Shown: one piece after another, positions 34,961 to 46,613 of the stretch
Numbering within the stretch: the first letter of the stretch is position 1
How the letters are laid out: every line of letters begins with the position of its first letter
Assembly: GCA_022376925.1 (NCBI GenBank)
Contig: JAIOJX010000025.1
Span: 9,517,141 to 9,581,140 of the forward strand
Direction: 5' to 3'
DNA from: Tragulus kanchil
Taxonomy: Eukaryota > Chordata > Mammalia > Artiodactyla > Tragulidae
DNA: 64,000 nt
Made by a program: the position numbers and the translations under genes
The notes under the pieces: model-generated
Seen by the model: only the letters and a program-made list of their open reading frames with translations
What the model was told of the DNA's origin: nothing
Database searches by the model: none

Positions 34961-35150
34961 TTTTTAAATTTCAATTAATTAAATGACATTAAGAAATTTA
35001 GATCGTAGGTTGCACTGGCCACCTTTCAAGAGCTCTGTAGTCACACATGTAGGGATGGCTACAGGAGAACATTGCCATCATTGCAGGAAGTTCTATTAGA
35101 TAATGGGCTCTAGAAGATGAACCTCTACTCTGCTTCAGGGGTAACCTGAA

Positions 35151-35360
35151 GACTTTCCTGGTGGCTAAGTCAGTAAAGAATCTTCCTGCAATGCAGGAAA
35201 CCCAGTTTTGGTCCCTGGTTCAGAAAGATCCCCTGAAGAAGGAAAATGGCTACCACGCCAGTATGCTTGCCTAGGAAATCCCGCGGATAGAGGAACCTGG
35301 TAGGCTATAATCCATAGACCATTAGAGTTGGACGTGACTTAGGAACTCAACCACCACCAC
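35151..35360 (+). mobile_element. Bov-tA SINE
   Basis: GACTTTCCTGGTGGCTAAGT head, AAAGAATCTTCCTGCAATGC, GGTCCCTGGTTCAGAAAGAT, then GCCAGTATGCTTGCCTAGG and tail TTGGACGTGACTTAGGAACT. Diverged. Confidence 0.9.
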
Positions 35361-37539
35361 CTGCCTACCCCTCAGATCACTGATTACTGAAAAAACTGGG
35401 CCAGTTGTTGATAATTTTGGACTGCCTACTCAGGGATTGTTTAACTTTTTCTTCTCATCTGAGTATTTCCTATAAGTTGGAAATTTTGTCTAAAAGCTTG
35501 ATTAGATTTAAGTCCAACAATTTGGAGTGGGAGGACAGGAATATTTCATACTTTCATCATAAGTACTCTGTATGCATACTTTAATAATCATGACTTTATG
35601 ATTACTATTTATTTCATTGAGTATATATACAATAATATTATACTTAAATTGTGTCCTATTATTGTATGTTTTGTTTCCATTTAAAACCTTATAGTATTGT
35701 GTTAACTATTTCTATGAATAGAGATTTTTCTAATCCTAAGGTACTTCTTTAAGATAAATGACCAAGAAAGGAAATTCTGTATTAAAAGTAGTAGCAGTTT
35801 TATGGTTCTTGATATATACAATTTAATTATTTTTCGAAAAGATTGTCCCTACTATTGCTGCCCCCAGTGATATGTGGGTGCTAGTTTTGCCACATTTTCA
35901 CCAGCATTGAGTATTATCATGGAAATGATCATAGATTTTTTTGTTTGTTTTTCAAATTCTACGCTGCAATTTGAATCTGTTTTATTTCTCCAGTCTGTCT
36001 TATTCCCTCGTGTCTTAGGCTGGCTCACTGCAACGAAGCCCTTCTTCCAACAGGGTACAGTTTTCAACATCTTAGATGTGAAGGCAAGATGTATCAGGAG
36101 ACTTTGCCCTAGGCCCTTCCTGCCTATATCCTTTGGGCTAATAATCCCTTTTCACTCTTGATGATTCATTCAGAGCAGGCTTAGTGGTTAATCTTCTATT
36201 TCCAGTTTTATACTCTGTTCCTCCCCCTTGCCTAGGTCTGAAACATCCTTTCCTTCAGCAATTCAAATGTCTTGGCTATTCATTTTCCCTTTTGGTTCAG
36301 AAGGTTTTAGTTGTCGATTCTATTCCCTTGTCAGCAACAATTTTTATTCTTCCTGGCTTAGTCAGACTGTCTTCCCTGGCTTTCTTTATGAGTGTTTTTG
36401 TGTAGAATTTTTGCCTCCTAGGAAGCCCACTGTAGCATAACATAATTAAGGGACAATATATGAGGTGCCAGGGCTTTACAAGCAGTTAATGACTGGTCGG
36501 AAGATTTATAAAGCAAGAGGTGAAATCAAAGAGAACCAAACGCTCAAGCTCTCTATAAAGAAAAAAATAAAAAAATTAATGTGGTTTAAATTGTTGTTTA
36601 ACAGATATTTGAAAAGAGCTATGTGAAGACGCGCATATGAAGAAATCTTGAAATGCCTATTCTGTGTCTGCTCTCACAGCTGCATCTGCGCCGTGTATTT
36701 CTTTTCCAGCCTCCCATATTTGTCCGCCTCCCATAGCCTTTTTCTTCAGCATTTGCTTTCCAGTCTACTGACCTCTGGCCCTCCTTTGATTCTTCATTGC
36801 TTCCTCTTACATCTTCAGTAAAAATAAAACAAGTGTTACTGAGGTCAGAATCTGACTCTTTATACAAAGCTGTACATGCAAGATACGAACAAGCACAGAA
36901 CATGTGTATCATGGGAAAGTTAAAATTACAATGAGAAACTTAACATTGGAATTTCCTGCCTGATATGTCTCTTCAGTTCATGTTTGAATCTGATGTCCTT
37001 ATTTGGCTTTAAATGAAAAGTTAGTGCTGAGAGAGTAAAGAACAAGTCAACAAACAAGCAAAAAATACCCACCAGCAACTTATTACAGCTGTGATGGAGA
37101 CCACACAACAGCACATAACTCTCAGAGGGTTGTACTGAGTGTTTACAAAATCTTACAACATCACCCAGACAATATGACTGAACACTTATAAAAATCCTGC
37201 TACACATGTACAAAGTGATTTTTGGATTCCTGATGGCTGTATCCTATGATACCCTGTTCAAATCTTATACTCTATTTTTTTTTAGGACCTCAGAAATAAA
37301 TATATGGAAAGTTCTACTTAGAGAACATTATACATAGAAGCAAATATCAATCCAAGAGAATATCTCCAGCCCACCCCAAATAAGCAAGTAGTTGAATGTC
37401 TCAGGTTCAAAGTTGGGAAAGCCAAGCCTTTGATTGCTGGGTAAGGGAATTGGGATCTGTGACTTTCAAAACTGTAGTTGGTTGTGTTTAGTCTTTAGGC
37501 CTGTTCTTGGCATGAGCTCCAGGGCTTTTATTGCACTAA
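35361..37539. other. Unique sequence with a possible old L1 fragment
   Basis: The stretch TTTGCCACATTTTCACCAGC near 35886 resembles antisense L1, so about 35540-35930 may be an L1 relic. The rest shows short open frames on both strands (61-97 codons) without recognised products or splice structure. Confidence 0.45.
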
Positions 37540-38052
37540 GGCTGTTTTCAAGATGGCATTCCAGCAGGTTCCATTTACCTTTCCTTTCCAAAAGCTTCTG
37601 AGGATCTGTTGTGACGCACCAGTAAGCCTGACTGCTACAACAGATGTGGGTCGTGCTAGTATTTATCTTTGCAGATGTTTATGCAGAAACAGGAGCTCTG
37701 TTGCTAACTCTACTAGTGATTTAGTGAAAAGTCAAAATTCCACTTTTCTCAGGTGTAAGTGAAGGCATATCTGACCTCGGGGCAAGGTCTTACCTCATAC
37801 TAAGTGAGGATTAAGCTAGATCCAAAACATGGGAGTGTCTTTGGGGAGAATTTCTGTAAACCTATTACAGCCAAGTTCTCCTCCTCACCCTAGACATTCT
37901 CTATACTGAAGACGTTGGAAAAATCCTCTAGAAGCGGAAACACCTTTTAGTTAGTGCTAAGGATGTTGACCATTTCCCAGTAGGTATCCGTCTGTTTTTT
38001 TCCCCCCAAGGTATTGAGTCATGAATGTTTCTTGCTATTAAAACACTGCTTT

Positions 38053-38149
38053 GGGCTTCCCTGGCAGTTCAGTGGTTAAGACTCTGTGCCTCTACTGTGA
38101 GGGGGAAAGATCCCTCATGCCTTTCAGTGCAACCAAAAAAAAAAAAAAA
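38053..38149 (+). mobile_element. Short CHR-type (CHRL) tRNA SINE
   Basis: GGGCTTCCCTGGCAGTTCAG, GGTTAAGACTCTGTGCCTCT, then GATCCCTCATGCCTTTCAGTG and an A-tail. About 97 bases including tail, as for short artiodactyl tRNA SINEs. Confidence 0.85.
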
Positions 38150-39229
38150 TCCCCCAAAACAAAATACATTGCCTCATCAGTAGCATATGGACAGCTGAAA
38201 AGTGAACGCTACCCTGCCCACCTGCCAAAGACTGGATTGGATGGGTCAAGGGTAGGGGATCAGTGGGACAGGGCTGTGAATACAGCAGCCATGGCAGAGG
38301 GCTGTGTTGTCATTGGCACCATGGTGCCACCTCCTTGGGGAATGCCAAAGACTCAGATGGGCATGAGCTCAGTGATGGTCAGATATTCCAAGGGCAAGCA
38401 CAGTCCAGGTGTCCTCCTCTCCAGCTTTACTTTTGTGTTGAATACCTGGGATGGGGATGGGGTTCTGGCTGTGCCATGGCACTAGTGGGGAGCACACTTC
38501 TATCCTGGCCTTCCTCTGTGCCCCGTGGCACCTGCTGACCTCTTACGCATTCCTGTCTACTTTTGTCCATGACCCTACTTGTGGAGCTTGTCTCCCCCAG
38601 CTTCATTGGAGAGTGAGGTGCACATTTCTTCTTTCTTTAGATCCCTCTCTAATGTGTCTGGGGTTTTCCTGACCCCTTTCTCCTGGTCACATAGGATCAG
38701 GTAAGAGACAGTGATAGGCTGTTTTCAAGATGGCATTCCAGCAGGTTCCATTTACCTTTCCTTTCCAAAAGCTTCTGAGGATCTGTTGTGATGCACCAGT
38801 AAGCCTGACTGCTACAACAGATGTGGGTCGTGCTAGTATTTATCTTTGCAGATGTTTATGCAGAAACAGGAGCTCTGTTGCTAACTCTACTAGTGATTTA
38901 GTGAAAAGTCAAAATTCCACTTTTCTCAGGTGTAAGTGAAGGCATATCTGACCTCGGGGCAAGGTCTTACCTCATACTAAGTGAGGATTAAGCTAGATCC
39001 AAAACATGGGAGTGTCTTTGGGGAGAATTTCTGTAAACCTATTACAGCCAAGTTCTCCTCCTCACCCTAGACATTCTCTATACTGAAGACGTTGGAAAAA
39101 TCCTCTAGAAGCGGAAACACCTTTTAGTTAGTGCTAAGGATGTTGACCATTTCCCAGTAGGTATCCGTCTGTTTTTTTCCCCCCAAGGTATTGAGTCATG
39201 AATGTTTCTTGCTATTAAAACACTGCTTT

Positions 39230-39325
39230 GGGCTTCCCTGGCAGTTCAGTGGTTAAGACTCTGTGCCTCTACTGTGAGGGGGAAAGATCCCTCATGCCTT
39301 TCAGTGCAACCAAAAAAAAAAAAAA
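39230..39325 (+). mobile_element. Duplicated copy of the CHR-type SINE at 38053
   Basis: Same element in copy B of duplication 12, with a shorter A-tail. Confidence 0.85.
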
Positions 39326-40028
39326 TCCCCCAAAACAAAATACATTGCCTCATCAGTAGCATATGGACAGCTGAAAAGTGAACGCTACCCTGCCCACCTG
39401 CCAAAGACTGGATTGGATGGGTCAAGGGTAGGGGATCAGTGGGACAGGGCTGTGAATACAGCAGCCATGGCAGAGGGCTGTGTTGTCATTGGCACCATGG
39501 TGCCACCTCCTTGGGGAATGCCAAAGACTCAGATGGGCATGAGCTCAGTGATGGTCAGATATTCCAAGGGCAAGCACAGTCCAGGTGTCCTCCTCTCCAG
39601 CTTTACTTTTGTGTTGAATACCTGGGATGGGGATGGGGTTCTGGCTGTGCCATGGCACTAGTGGGGAGCACACTTCTATCCTGGCCTTCCTCTGTGCCCC
39701 GTGGCACCTGCTGACCTCTTACGCATTCCTGTCTACTTTTGTCCATGACCCTACTTGTGGAGCTTGTCTCCCCCAGCTTCATTGGAGAGTGAGGTGCACA
39801 TTTCTTCTTTCTTTAGATCCCTCTCTAATGTGTCTGGGGTTTTCCTGACCCCTTTCTCCTGGTCACATAGGATCAGGTAAGAGACAGTGATATCTTCTGT
39901 CCTCAAGATTCACCAGCACTCTTCACATCAACTGCTCCAGTTTTCTTTACAAATTGTAGCTTTTATTTATTTCATTCAATTCTCATTGTATGTAAGCAAT
40001 TCTCATTGTATGGAAGCAAATAACTTTT

Positions 40029-40306
40029 TTGTTTGTTTGTTTCATATAATTTTGGTCTCTTTTATTTTATTTATTTATTTATTTTCATCCATCTTTATTC
40101 TTTGGCCTGCATGGGCCTCCCTTCACAGTGGCCTCTCTTGTTTCTGAGCACCGGCTCTGGGCGTTTGCACTTTAGAGTGCTGGCTCGTAATTGGACCAGT
40201 CCAGCTGCTCTGTGGCATATGGGATCTTCCTGGGCCAGGGATTGAACCGGTGCCCCTTGTACTGCAAGGGGGACTCTTTACCCACTGGACCATCAGGGAA
40301 GCCCCA
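40029..40306 (-). mobile_element. tRNA-Glu-derived SINE, short form (minus strand)
   Basis: The body on the plus strand reads TTTGGCCTGCATGGGCCTCC through to TGGACCATCAGGGAAGCCCC. CAAATAACTTTT at 40017-40028 and 40307-40318 is a perfect 12-base target-site duplication. The G-rich 3' module is absent. Confidence 0.9.
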
Positions 40307-40440
40307 CAAATAACTTTTAATTTTTCTGATTTCTTAGCAATATTGGGCATGTTCCTTCAAAATTTTACCAGTATGTTACTTGCAAAAAAAAAAAAAGAAT
40401 CTGATTATTTGCATTTTGGTTGACTTTTTTTGTGGTATTC

Positions 40441-40766
40441 TTTTTTTTTAAAGATTTATTTATTTATTTATTTTGGGCGGGGGTTGGGGAGGGAGGGGGG
40501 CGGGTGGGCCACTTCTATTGGTCTTTCATTTCTCTATTTTCATCCATCTTTGTTCTTTGGCTCCTGTGGGCCTCCCATCGCGGTGGCGTCTGTTGCTGCA
40601 GAGCGCTGGCTCTGGGCGCATGCGCTCCAGAGCTCCGGCTCGGTAATTGGACACATCGGTCCAGCCGCTCCGCGGCACGTGGGATCTTCCCAGGCCAGGG
40701 ATCGAACCGGCGCCCCTTGCACTGCAAGGCGGTTCTTTACCCACTGGACCACTAGGGGAAGCCCCA
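40441..40766 (-). mobile_element. tRNA-Glu-derived SINE, long form (minus strand)
   Basis: Full length, with AAAGATTTATTTATTTATTT, the G-rich module GGGCGGGGGTTGGGGAGGG, a CpG-rich body (GCGCATGCGCTCCAGAGCTC) and the box-B complement GGGATCGAACC. No clear target-site duplication was found. It lies 134 bases from another member in the same orientation. Confidence 0.92.
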
Positions 40767-42068
40767 CCCCCATGCCTTTTTTTTTTTTTTCCCCATGCCT
40801 TTTTTAAAAAAAGCCAATGAATAATGAAGATATGTGTTTTGCTGTAAGAAAGCCCCACATATGAGAGCCTTAATGCTTCAATTTTGGAGAAAGAGGATAA
40901 TTATATTATGAAGAGTTCCTACACATAGTAACATGGATCGTAAGGGAAAGAATAAGTTTATAGACAATGATTTAATTGTAATGGATATAATGAGGTGAGC
41001 CTGGTCTTAGTGCTATGTGTGAGAGCTTTCCTCCTTGGAGAGTAACAAACCATAATTTGTTTGTAATGGGACAGAATTGTTCTAAGCCATTCTCTTGTCT
41101 TGCTCTGCAGATTTATGGATTTTTGGCTAATAAATGTGCCTTTTATACCAGTGGACAATTTCCATTTTCTGTGCCTACAGCTCCTGGAGAGCAGACCTCT
41201 GTCTCTAGCTCTACGACCCTTCAAACATTTGGCACAAATGCTGATGTACCACTTTCCTCTCTGTGCTCTGACATGCTTTCTAAAAGTGCAAAAAGCAGCA
41301 GCTTCAGCTAGAAGAGTAGGTATATATATTTGTGTTTGTAAGATTTAGGTTGAAAGAGCTGAAGATTCCAAGCAAAAAAGACAGCATTTCAATCACATCT
41401 TATGGGTTAAATATTTTCTGTTAATGACTCTACTCGAAACACCTCGTCATTGTCATGTTGGTTGACTGTCTATATTCAGACATTTTCCTGGTTATATTTG
41501 ACCAAGAAATAGTTAAGCCTTCAACCACCTTGCACCAGCACCTGTTCGTGTCTCATCAGATTAATAGTTCTTGAAAGAAAGAGCAGGTCCTGTAGCTTTC
41601 ATTTACCTTTTTTGGTTCGTACATGGATTTTCATAGACTGAAGTAGAAATACTGTGAACAAGGATTATCTCTTCAGGTTTAGGTGTAAACACTAGAGCTT
41701 ACTCTAATAACTTGGATCATGCCCCATCCTAAGAGTAGGGGTTATTTCCTTGAGACACTTGAGGGGATGGATCAGTTGCCAAGCAACTTGCATTCTTATG
41801 GGGCCAGGCTGGGGAACAAAAGGGTGCCAGGTGGTCATACAGAGAGGGAAAATGACAAAGACACATGGACAAATAAAGCCTCCATCTGGGAATTGTCGTG
41901 CATAACCATTTAGAAATTTGGAATATGTCACCCCTTAATAATTCATTTCAACAGCTATTAATCAATGGTTATGTCTTTAATATCTATACCCATCTCTCTA
42001 TCCATCCACCATCCATTTATCCATCCTGGCAGACTGATTTTTGAGATTACAAATTATGAGTAGTTAAT
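40767..42068. other. Unique sequence, no gene recognised
   Basis: Starts with a T-rich stretch carrying a repeated CCCCATGCCTTTTTT motif. The rest has no recognised repeat or exon; from 41387 on it lies in duplication 13. It includes the X-box-like motif at 41775. Confidence 0.5.
41775..41787. promoter_or_regulatory. RFX-type X-box-like motif (GTTGCC-A-AGCAAC)
   Basis: Fits GTNRCC(N0-3)RGYAAC with a 1-bp spacer. Repeated at 42897-42909 by duplication 13. No gene is seen nearby, so function is inference. Confidence 0.45.
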
Positions 42069-42083
42069 TGAATTGTATATCTT

Positions 42084-42345
42084 TTATTTTTTTGGCCACA
42101 TCTATTGGTCTTTCATTTATTTCCATCTTTGTTCTTTGACCTGTGTGGACCTCCCACTGCAGTGGCCTCTCTTGCTGCAGAGCACCAGCTCTGGGCGCAT
42201 GGGCTCCAGAGCTCCCGCTTGGCAGTTGGACACATTGGTCCAGCCGCTCCATGGCACATGGGATCTTCCCAGGCCAGGGATCAAACTAGCGCTGCTTGCA
42301 TTGCAAGGCGGTGTCCTTACCCACTGGACCACCAGGGAAGCCCCC
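42084..42345 (-). mobile_element. tRNA-Glu-derived SINE, short form (minus strand)
   Basis: TTTGGCCACATCTATTGGTC through to GGACCACCAGGGAAGCCCCC. TGAATTGTATATCTT at 42069-42083 and 42346-42360 is a perfect 15-base target-site duplication. Confidence 0.92.
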
Positions 42346-43205
42346 TGAATTGTATATCTTATATTAACTACTTTGCCTGTAATTATTCTTCATAATTATT
42401 TTCATTCATTCACATAATTTCCCCTGTTTTCTTCTGCCTTCTATGTCTTTTACATTTTGACCTGTCATCTTGTCACAGGATTTCTCTTTTCTTTTTTCTC
42501 AGGTCTGATTTTATAGATGAGCCCAAAAAATTTCAATCACATCTTATGGTTTAAAATATTTGAACTCAAAATGTCATTTTTGGTTGACTGTCTATATTCA
42601 GACATTTTCCTGGTTATATTTGACCAAGAAATAGTTACGCCTTCAACCACCTTGCACCAGCACCTGTTCGTGTCTCATCAGATTAATAGTTCTTGAAAGA
42701 AAGAGCAGGTCCTGTAGCTTTCATTTACCTTTTTTGGTTCGTACATGGATTTTCATAGACTGAAGTAGAAATACTGTGAACAAGGATTATCTCTTCAGGT
42801 TTAGGTGTAAACACTAGAGCTTACTCTAATAACTTGGATCATGCCCCATCCTAAGAGTAGGGGTTATTTCCTTGAGACACTTGAGGGGATGGATCAGTTG
42901 CCAAGCAACTTGCATTCTTATGGGGCCAGGCTGGGGAACAAAAGGGTGCCAGGTGGTCATACAGAGAGGGAAAATGACAAAGACACATGGACAAATAAAG
43001 CCTCCATCTGGGAATTGTCGTGCATAACCATTTAGAAATTTGGAATATGTCACCCCTTAATAATTCATTTCAACAGCTATTAATCAATGGTTATGTCTTT
43101 AATATCTATACCCATCTCTCTATCCATCCACCATCCATTTATCCATCCTGGCAGACTGATTTTTGAGATTACAAATTATGAGTAGTTAATTGAATTGTAT
43201 ATCTT

Positions 43206-43467
43206 TTATTTTTTTGGCCACATCTATTGGTCTTTCATTTATTTCCATCTTTGTTCTTTGACCTGTGTGGACCTCCCACTGCAGTGGCCTCTCTTGCTGC
43301 AGAGCACCAGCTCTGGGCGCATGGGCTCCAGAGCTCCCGCTTGGCAGTTGGACACATTGGTCCAGCCGCTCCATGGCACATGGGATCTTCCCAGGCCAGG
43401 GATCAAACTAGCGCTGCTTGCATTGCAAGGCGGTGTCCTTACCCACTGGACCACCAGGGAAGCCCCC
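43206..43467 (-). mobile_element. Duplicated copy of the SINE at 42084-42345
   Basis: Same element with the same flanking target-site duplications at offset 1122 (duplication 13); not an independent insertion. Confidence 0.92.
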
Positions 43468-43644
43468 TGAATTGTATATCTTATATTAACTACTTTGCCT
43501 GTAATTATTCTTCATAATTATTTTTCATTCATTCACATAATTTCCCCTGTTTTCTTCTGCCTTCTATGTCTTTTACATTTTGACCTGTCATCTTGTCACA
43601 GGATTTCTCTTTTCTTTTTTCTCAGGTCTGATTTTATAGATGAG

Positions 43645-44552
43645 ACCATTGGTTCACTGCTAATGGATGCTTAGATACTTAACCAAGGTAGAAATACAGA
43701 TTCCTATAGAAGACAGTTGGAGCAGCCTCACATTTCCTCACATGTCCAAACGTCTTTTCTAGATACCCTTGGGCTGAAACTTTACATCCTGGTGTCCAGG
43801 TGGAAAGCAATACTAGCAGTCTAAAATGTCAGGACCATACACAATCATGCAGGATATCAGTTTTATATCTTTTCAAATGTAAGTCACTTCTGTTTGTTCA
43901 AATACACTATAAAGGAAAGCCTTTTCTCGATTTAGAAACTGAGACTAGTGAAAAACTATGAGTCCCTTCTCTTTATCATATCTGCCAGGATTACATCAGA
44001 TCGTGTTCTTCAGGATTTGGGTTTTTGTTTTTTTTTTTTTAAACAAGTTAAGGCTGTAACATCAGGAATTCAGTTGTCCCCAAGAATTTCAGAAAAAAAG
44101 TACAGTCTAGTGTGGAGACTCGTTTGAAGGAAGAAGTAATCTATTATTTATTTAGTGCTTGCCAGATGCCTTGCATTGTGCTAGTCATTTCTTGATAGAC
44201 TTTAAAACTTAATCGACAGAAATTGTACTGTTGGTATTGTTATTCACATTAAAAATATGTAATTAAGGTTTGCACTCAGCTCCTCAAAACCAGGGTTTCT
44301 GCTATGCTACTGAGGAAGTGTTTCCTCTTGTGATGCAAGTAAACCAATAAAATAAAGTTAATGGGATGAGACAGTGTAGGTTGCTCTTGTAAGATGGAGT
44401 GTATACAGGGAAGAGGGGCGTGTCTGTAGTTGTTGAAGAAAGGGGACAGGAGATGTGAATGTTCTGGATTGTTGAAATCCTATCTCACTTCTCTTTTGGT
44501 CTAGGTCATCCATTTATTGACCTTATCATTCAGTATTCTAATTTTTCTCTTC
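43645..44552. other. Unique sequence, possible MIR/L2 relic
   Basis: ATTTAGTGCTTGCCAGATGC and CTTGCATTGTGCTAGTCATT at about 44147-44190 suggest an old L2/MIR3 fragment. No gene recognised. Confidence 0.45.
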
Positions 44553-44562
44553 CACCAGACTT

Positions 44563-44693
44563 AAAAAATATTTTTATTTATTTGGCTGTAGCAGGTCTTA
44601 GTTGCAGCATGTGACATCTAGTTCCCACCAGGGATGACCAGGGATGGAACCCAGGCCCCCTGCTCTGGAAGTGAGGAGTCTTAGCCGTTAGAT
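44563..44693 (-). mobile_element. CHR-type tRNA SINE, antisense
   Basis: TTTGGCTGTAGCAGGTCTTA, GTTGCAGCATGTGACATCTA and GGGATGGAACCCAGGCCCCC are typical antisense CHR. CACCAGACTT at 44553-44562 and 44694-44703 may be the target-site duplication. The tRNA-head end is incomplete. Confidence 0.8.
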
Positions 44694-44703
44694 CACCAGA
44701 CTT

Positions 44704-45208
44704 TTGTCCTTTGTGGCTTTTATTGTCCTTTGGCCATTGTCTGCCCATTTAACTACTGTAGTGAATATGGTTCCTACTTCACCAGAACCTCTTTACTCTC
44801 TTGCATATTCATCTGTGTACCTTATTGGCTTGCATGTGCATTGGCTGCGAACAAGCCCTACTTGCAGCTCTCTTCAGAAGACTGCGACGAAGCCTTCTCT
44901 TCAGGAGAACCATAAGTGCCCAGAAGTTTATACTGACTCTCTAACTTCCACCCCCAGTGGCATTTAAACAGTGACTGAGTGATGTAGGAATATGAAAGAC
45001 CAGCTCCCTTCCCTCCCATCTGGACAGCCCTCGCTTACAATTTTCCACTTGCAAGTTCCACTGTTAGATAGACTGAGGCTGGGATTTTGCCTACAATTAT
45101 ACATTCTCTCTACTTCTTCCCTTTCTTCAGTCTGCTTCTCTCATTCCCTCTGCATTCTTCCTGAGGGCACTTTTTATATTTTTTGTTTTCACAATTTTTA
45201 GTGGATAC
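44704..45208. other. Unique sequence, no gene recognised
   Basis: Pyrimidine-rich in places; an 87-codon frame at 44704-44967 has no recognised product. Confidence 0.5.
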
Positions 45209-45223
45209 TTTCCATTTACAGTT

Positions 45224-45438
45224 GTGAGCTTCCCCTGGAGGCTGAGACGGTAAAGAATCCGTCTGCAATGCGGTAGGCCTGGGTTTGATCCCTGGGCTAG
45301 GAAGATCCCCCGGAGAAGGGAATGGCAACCCACTCCACTATTCTTGCCTAGAGAATCCCATGGACAGAGAAACCTGGCAAGCCACAGACAATGGTGTCGC
45401 AAAGAGATGGACACAGCTGAGCGATTAACACTTTCACT
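45224..45438 (+). mobile_element. Bov-tA SINE with target-site duplication
   Basis: GAGCTTCCCCTGGAGGCTGA head, GGTTTGATCCCTGGGCTAGG, CACTCCACTATTCTTGCCTA, then the BovB-derived tail. TTTCCATTTACAGTT at 45209-45223 and 45439-45453 is a perfect 15-base target-site duplication. Confidence 0.93.
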
Positions 45439-45708
45439 TTTCCATTTACAGTTATTATAAAATATTGGCTGTATTTCCCATGTTTTACAAAATATCCTTG
45501 AGCTTGCCTTATACCCAATAGTTTGTACCTCTCACTTCTCACCCCTTTATTGCCCCCTCTCCCCACTGCTGACCACTAGGTTGTTCTCTGTATCTATGAG
45601 TCTGCTTCTTGTATGTTATGTTCACTAGTTTGTTGCAGTTTTTAGATCCCACAAACAAGTGGTATCTATCATATTTGTCTTTCTCTTTCCTTTACTTCAC
45701 TTGGTATG

Positions 45709-45873
45709 ATAATCTCTAGGTTCATCCCTGTTGCTGCAAATGGCAATATTTCATTCTTTTTTATGACTAGTAGTCCATTATATTAACATGGAATATTACT
45801 GGAATATTAGTTGTAAAAAAGAGTGAAATATTGCCATTTGCAGCAACAGGGATGAACCTAGAGATTATCATAC
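45709..45873. repeat. Inverted repeat inside L1 (arms about 60 bases)
   Basis: ATGATAATCTCTAGGTTCAT and following bases (from 45709) recur as the reverse complement ending at 45870 (CTAGAGATTATCAT). The inner ends are ATTCTTTTTTATGACTA and its imperfect complement around 45810. The loop is about 40 bases. Confidence 0.88.
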
Positions 45874-45885
45874 ATAGAGTATGTA

Positions 45886-45887
45886 TG

Positions 45888-45937
<50 letters not shown>
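45886..45937. repeat. (TA)n-(GA)n microsatellite
   Basis: GTATGTATATATATATATAT followed by about 15 GA units, then ATATAATATACATAACATAT. Confidence 0.95.
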
Positions 45938-45938
<1 letters not shown>

Positions 45939-45990
45939 TATATAATATACATAACATATGTATATACACACACACATACTACATCTTCTT

Positions 45991-46119
45991 TTTTTCCCTG
46001 ATTTTTGGCCATACTGTGTGGCACGTGGAATCTTAGTTCTCCAACTGGGGATTGAACCTGTGCCTCCGGCAGTGGAAGCATGATGTCTTAACCACTGGAC
46101 TGCTAGGGAAGTCCCCACC
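45991..46119 (-). mobile_element. CHR-type tRNA SINE, antisense
   Basis: TGATTTTTGGCCATACTGTG, GGCACGTGGAATCTTAGTTC, ATTGAACCTGTGCCTCCGGC, CTGCTAGGGAAGTCCCC. ACATCTTCTT at 45981-45990 and 46120-46129 is the target-site duplication; it belongs to the interrupted L1. Confidence 0.85.
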
Positions 46120-46280
46120 ACATCTTCTTCTTTATCTGTTCTGGACATTTAGGTTTGTTTCCACATCTTGATTATTATAAACTGTGCTGTTATGGACATT
46201 GGGGCATATGTATCTTTTTGAATAAGTGTTTCTATTTCTTTCGAATACATACCTGGGGTGGAATCTGAGGGCACTTTCTT

Positions 46281-46603
46281 TTTTTTTTTTTTAAATATTT
46301 ATTTATTTTGTGGGGGGGTGGGTTGGGGAGGGAGAGGGCGGGCGGGCCACTTTTATTGGTCTTTCATTTATCTATTTTCATCCATCTTTGTTCTTTGGCC
46401 CGTGTGGGCCTCCCATCGCAGTGGCCTCTGTTGTCGCAGAGCACTGGCTCTGGGCGCATGTGCTCCAGAGCTCTGGCTTTGTAATTGGACACATCTGTCC
46501 AGCCGCTCCGCGGCACATGGGATCTTCCCAGGCCAGGGATCGAACCGGCGCCCCTTGCACTGCAAGGCGGTGTCCTTACCCACTGGACCACCAGGGAAGC
46601 CCA
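46281..46603 (-). mobile_element. tRNA-Glu-derived SINE, long form (minus strand)
   Basis: T-run, TAAATATTTATTTATTTTG, G-rich module (GGGGGGGTGGGTTGGGGAGG), CpG-containing body, box-B complement GGGATCGAACC and head. GCACTTTCTT at 46271-46280 and 46604-46613 is a 10-base target-site duplication. Confidence 0.92.
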
Positions 46604-46613
46604 GCACTTTCTT

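Larger units (their letters stand above)
37540..39892. repeat. Direct tandem duplication 12 (offset 1177)
   Basis: Copy A is 37540-38716 and copy B 38717-39892, abutting exactly. Differences: one C/T substitution and the length of one A-run. The unit carries a CHR-type SINE and otherwise unique sequence with no recognised gene. Confidence 0.96.
41387..43644. repeat. Direct tandem duplication 13 (offset 1122-1144)
   Basis: Copy A is 41387-42520 and copy B 42531-43644. The first 60-70 bases of B are distorted and 22 bases shorter than in A (around 42550-42585). The rest is nearly identical. Confidence 0.94.
45455..46260 (-). mobile_element. L1 3'-end fragment, antisense, with internal inversion
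   Basis: 45455-45785 and about 46120-46260 read as antisense artiodactyl L1 3' UTR (GTCTGCTTCTTGTATGTTAT; GGACATTTAGGTTTGTTTCC). Between them 45786-45875 reads in the opposite sense, making a near-palindrome with 45709-45770. A (TA)n(GA)n microsatellite and a CHR-type SINE follow, so the element is interrupted three ways. Confidence 0.75.

Noticed and set aside
36619..37213. Two adjacent minus-strand frames of 97 and 95 codons as a small gene
   Set aside because: No recognised domain, no shared reading frame, no splice sites of quality between them; lengths ordinary for chance.
38263..38538. Frames in 38051-38672 as a processed pseudogene
   Set aside because: The translated sequence resembles no protein I recognise, and there is no A-tail or target-site duplication framing it.
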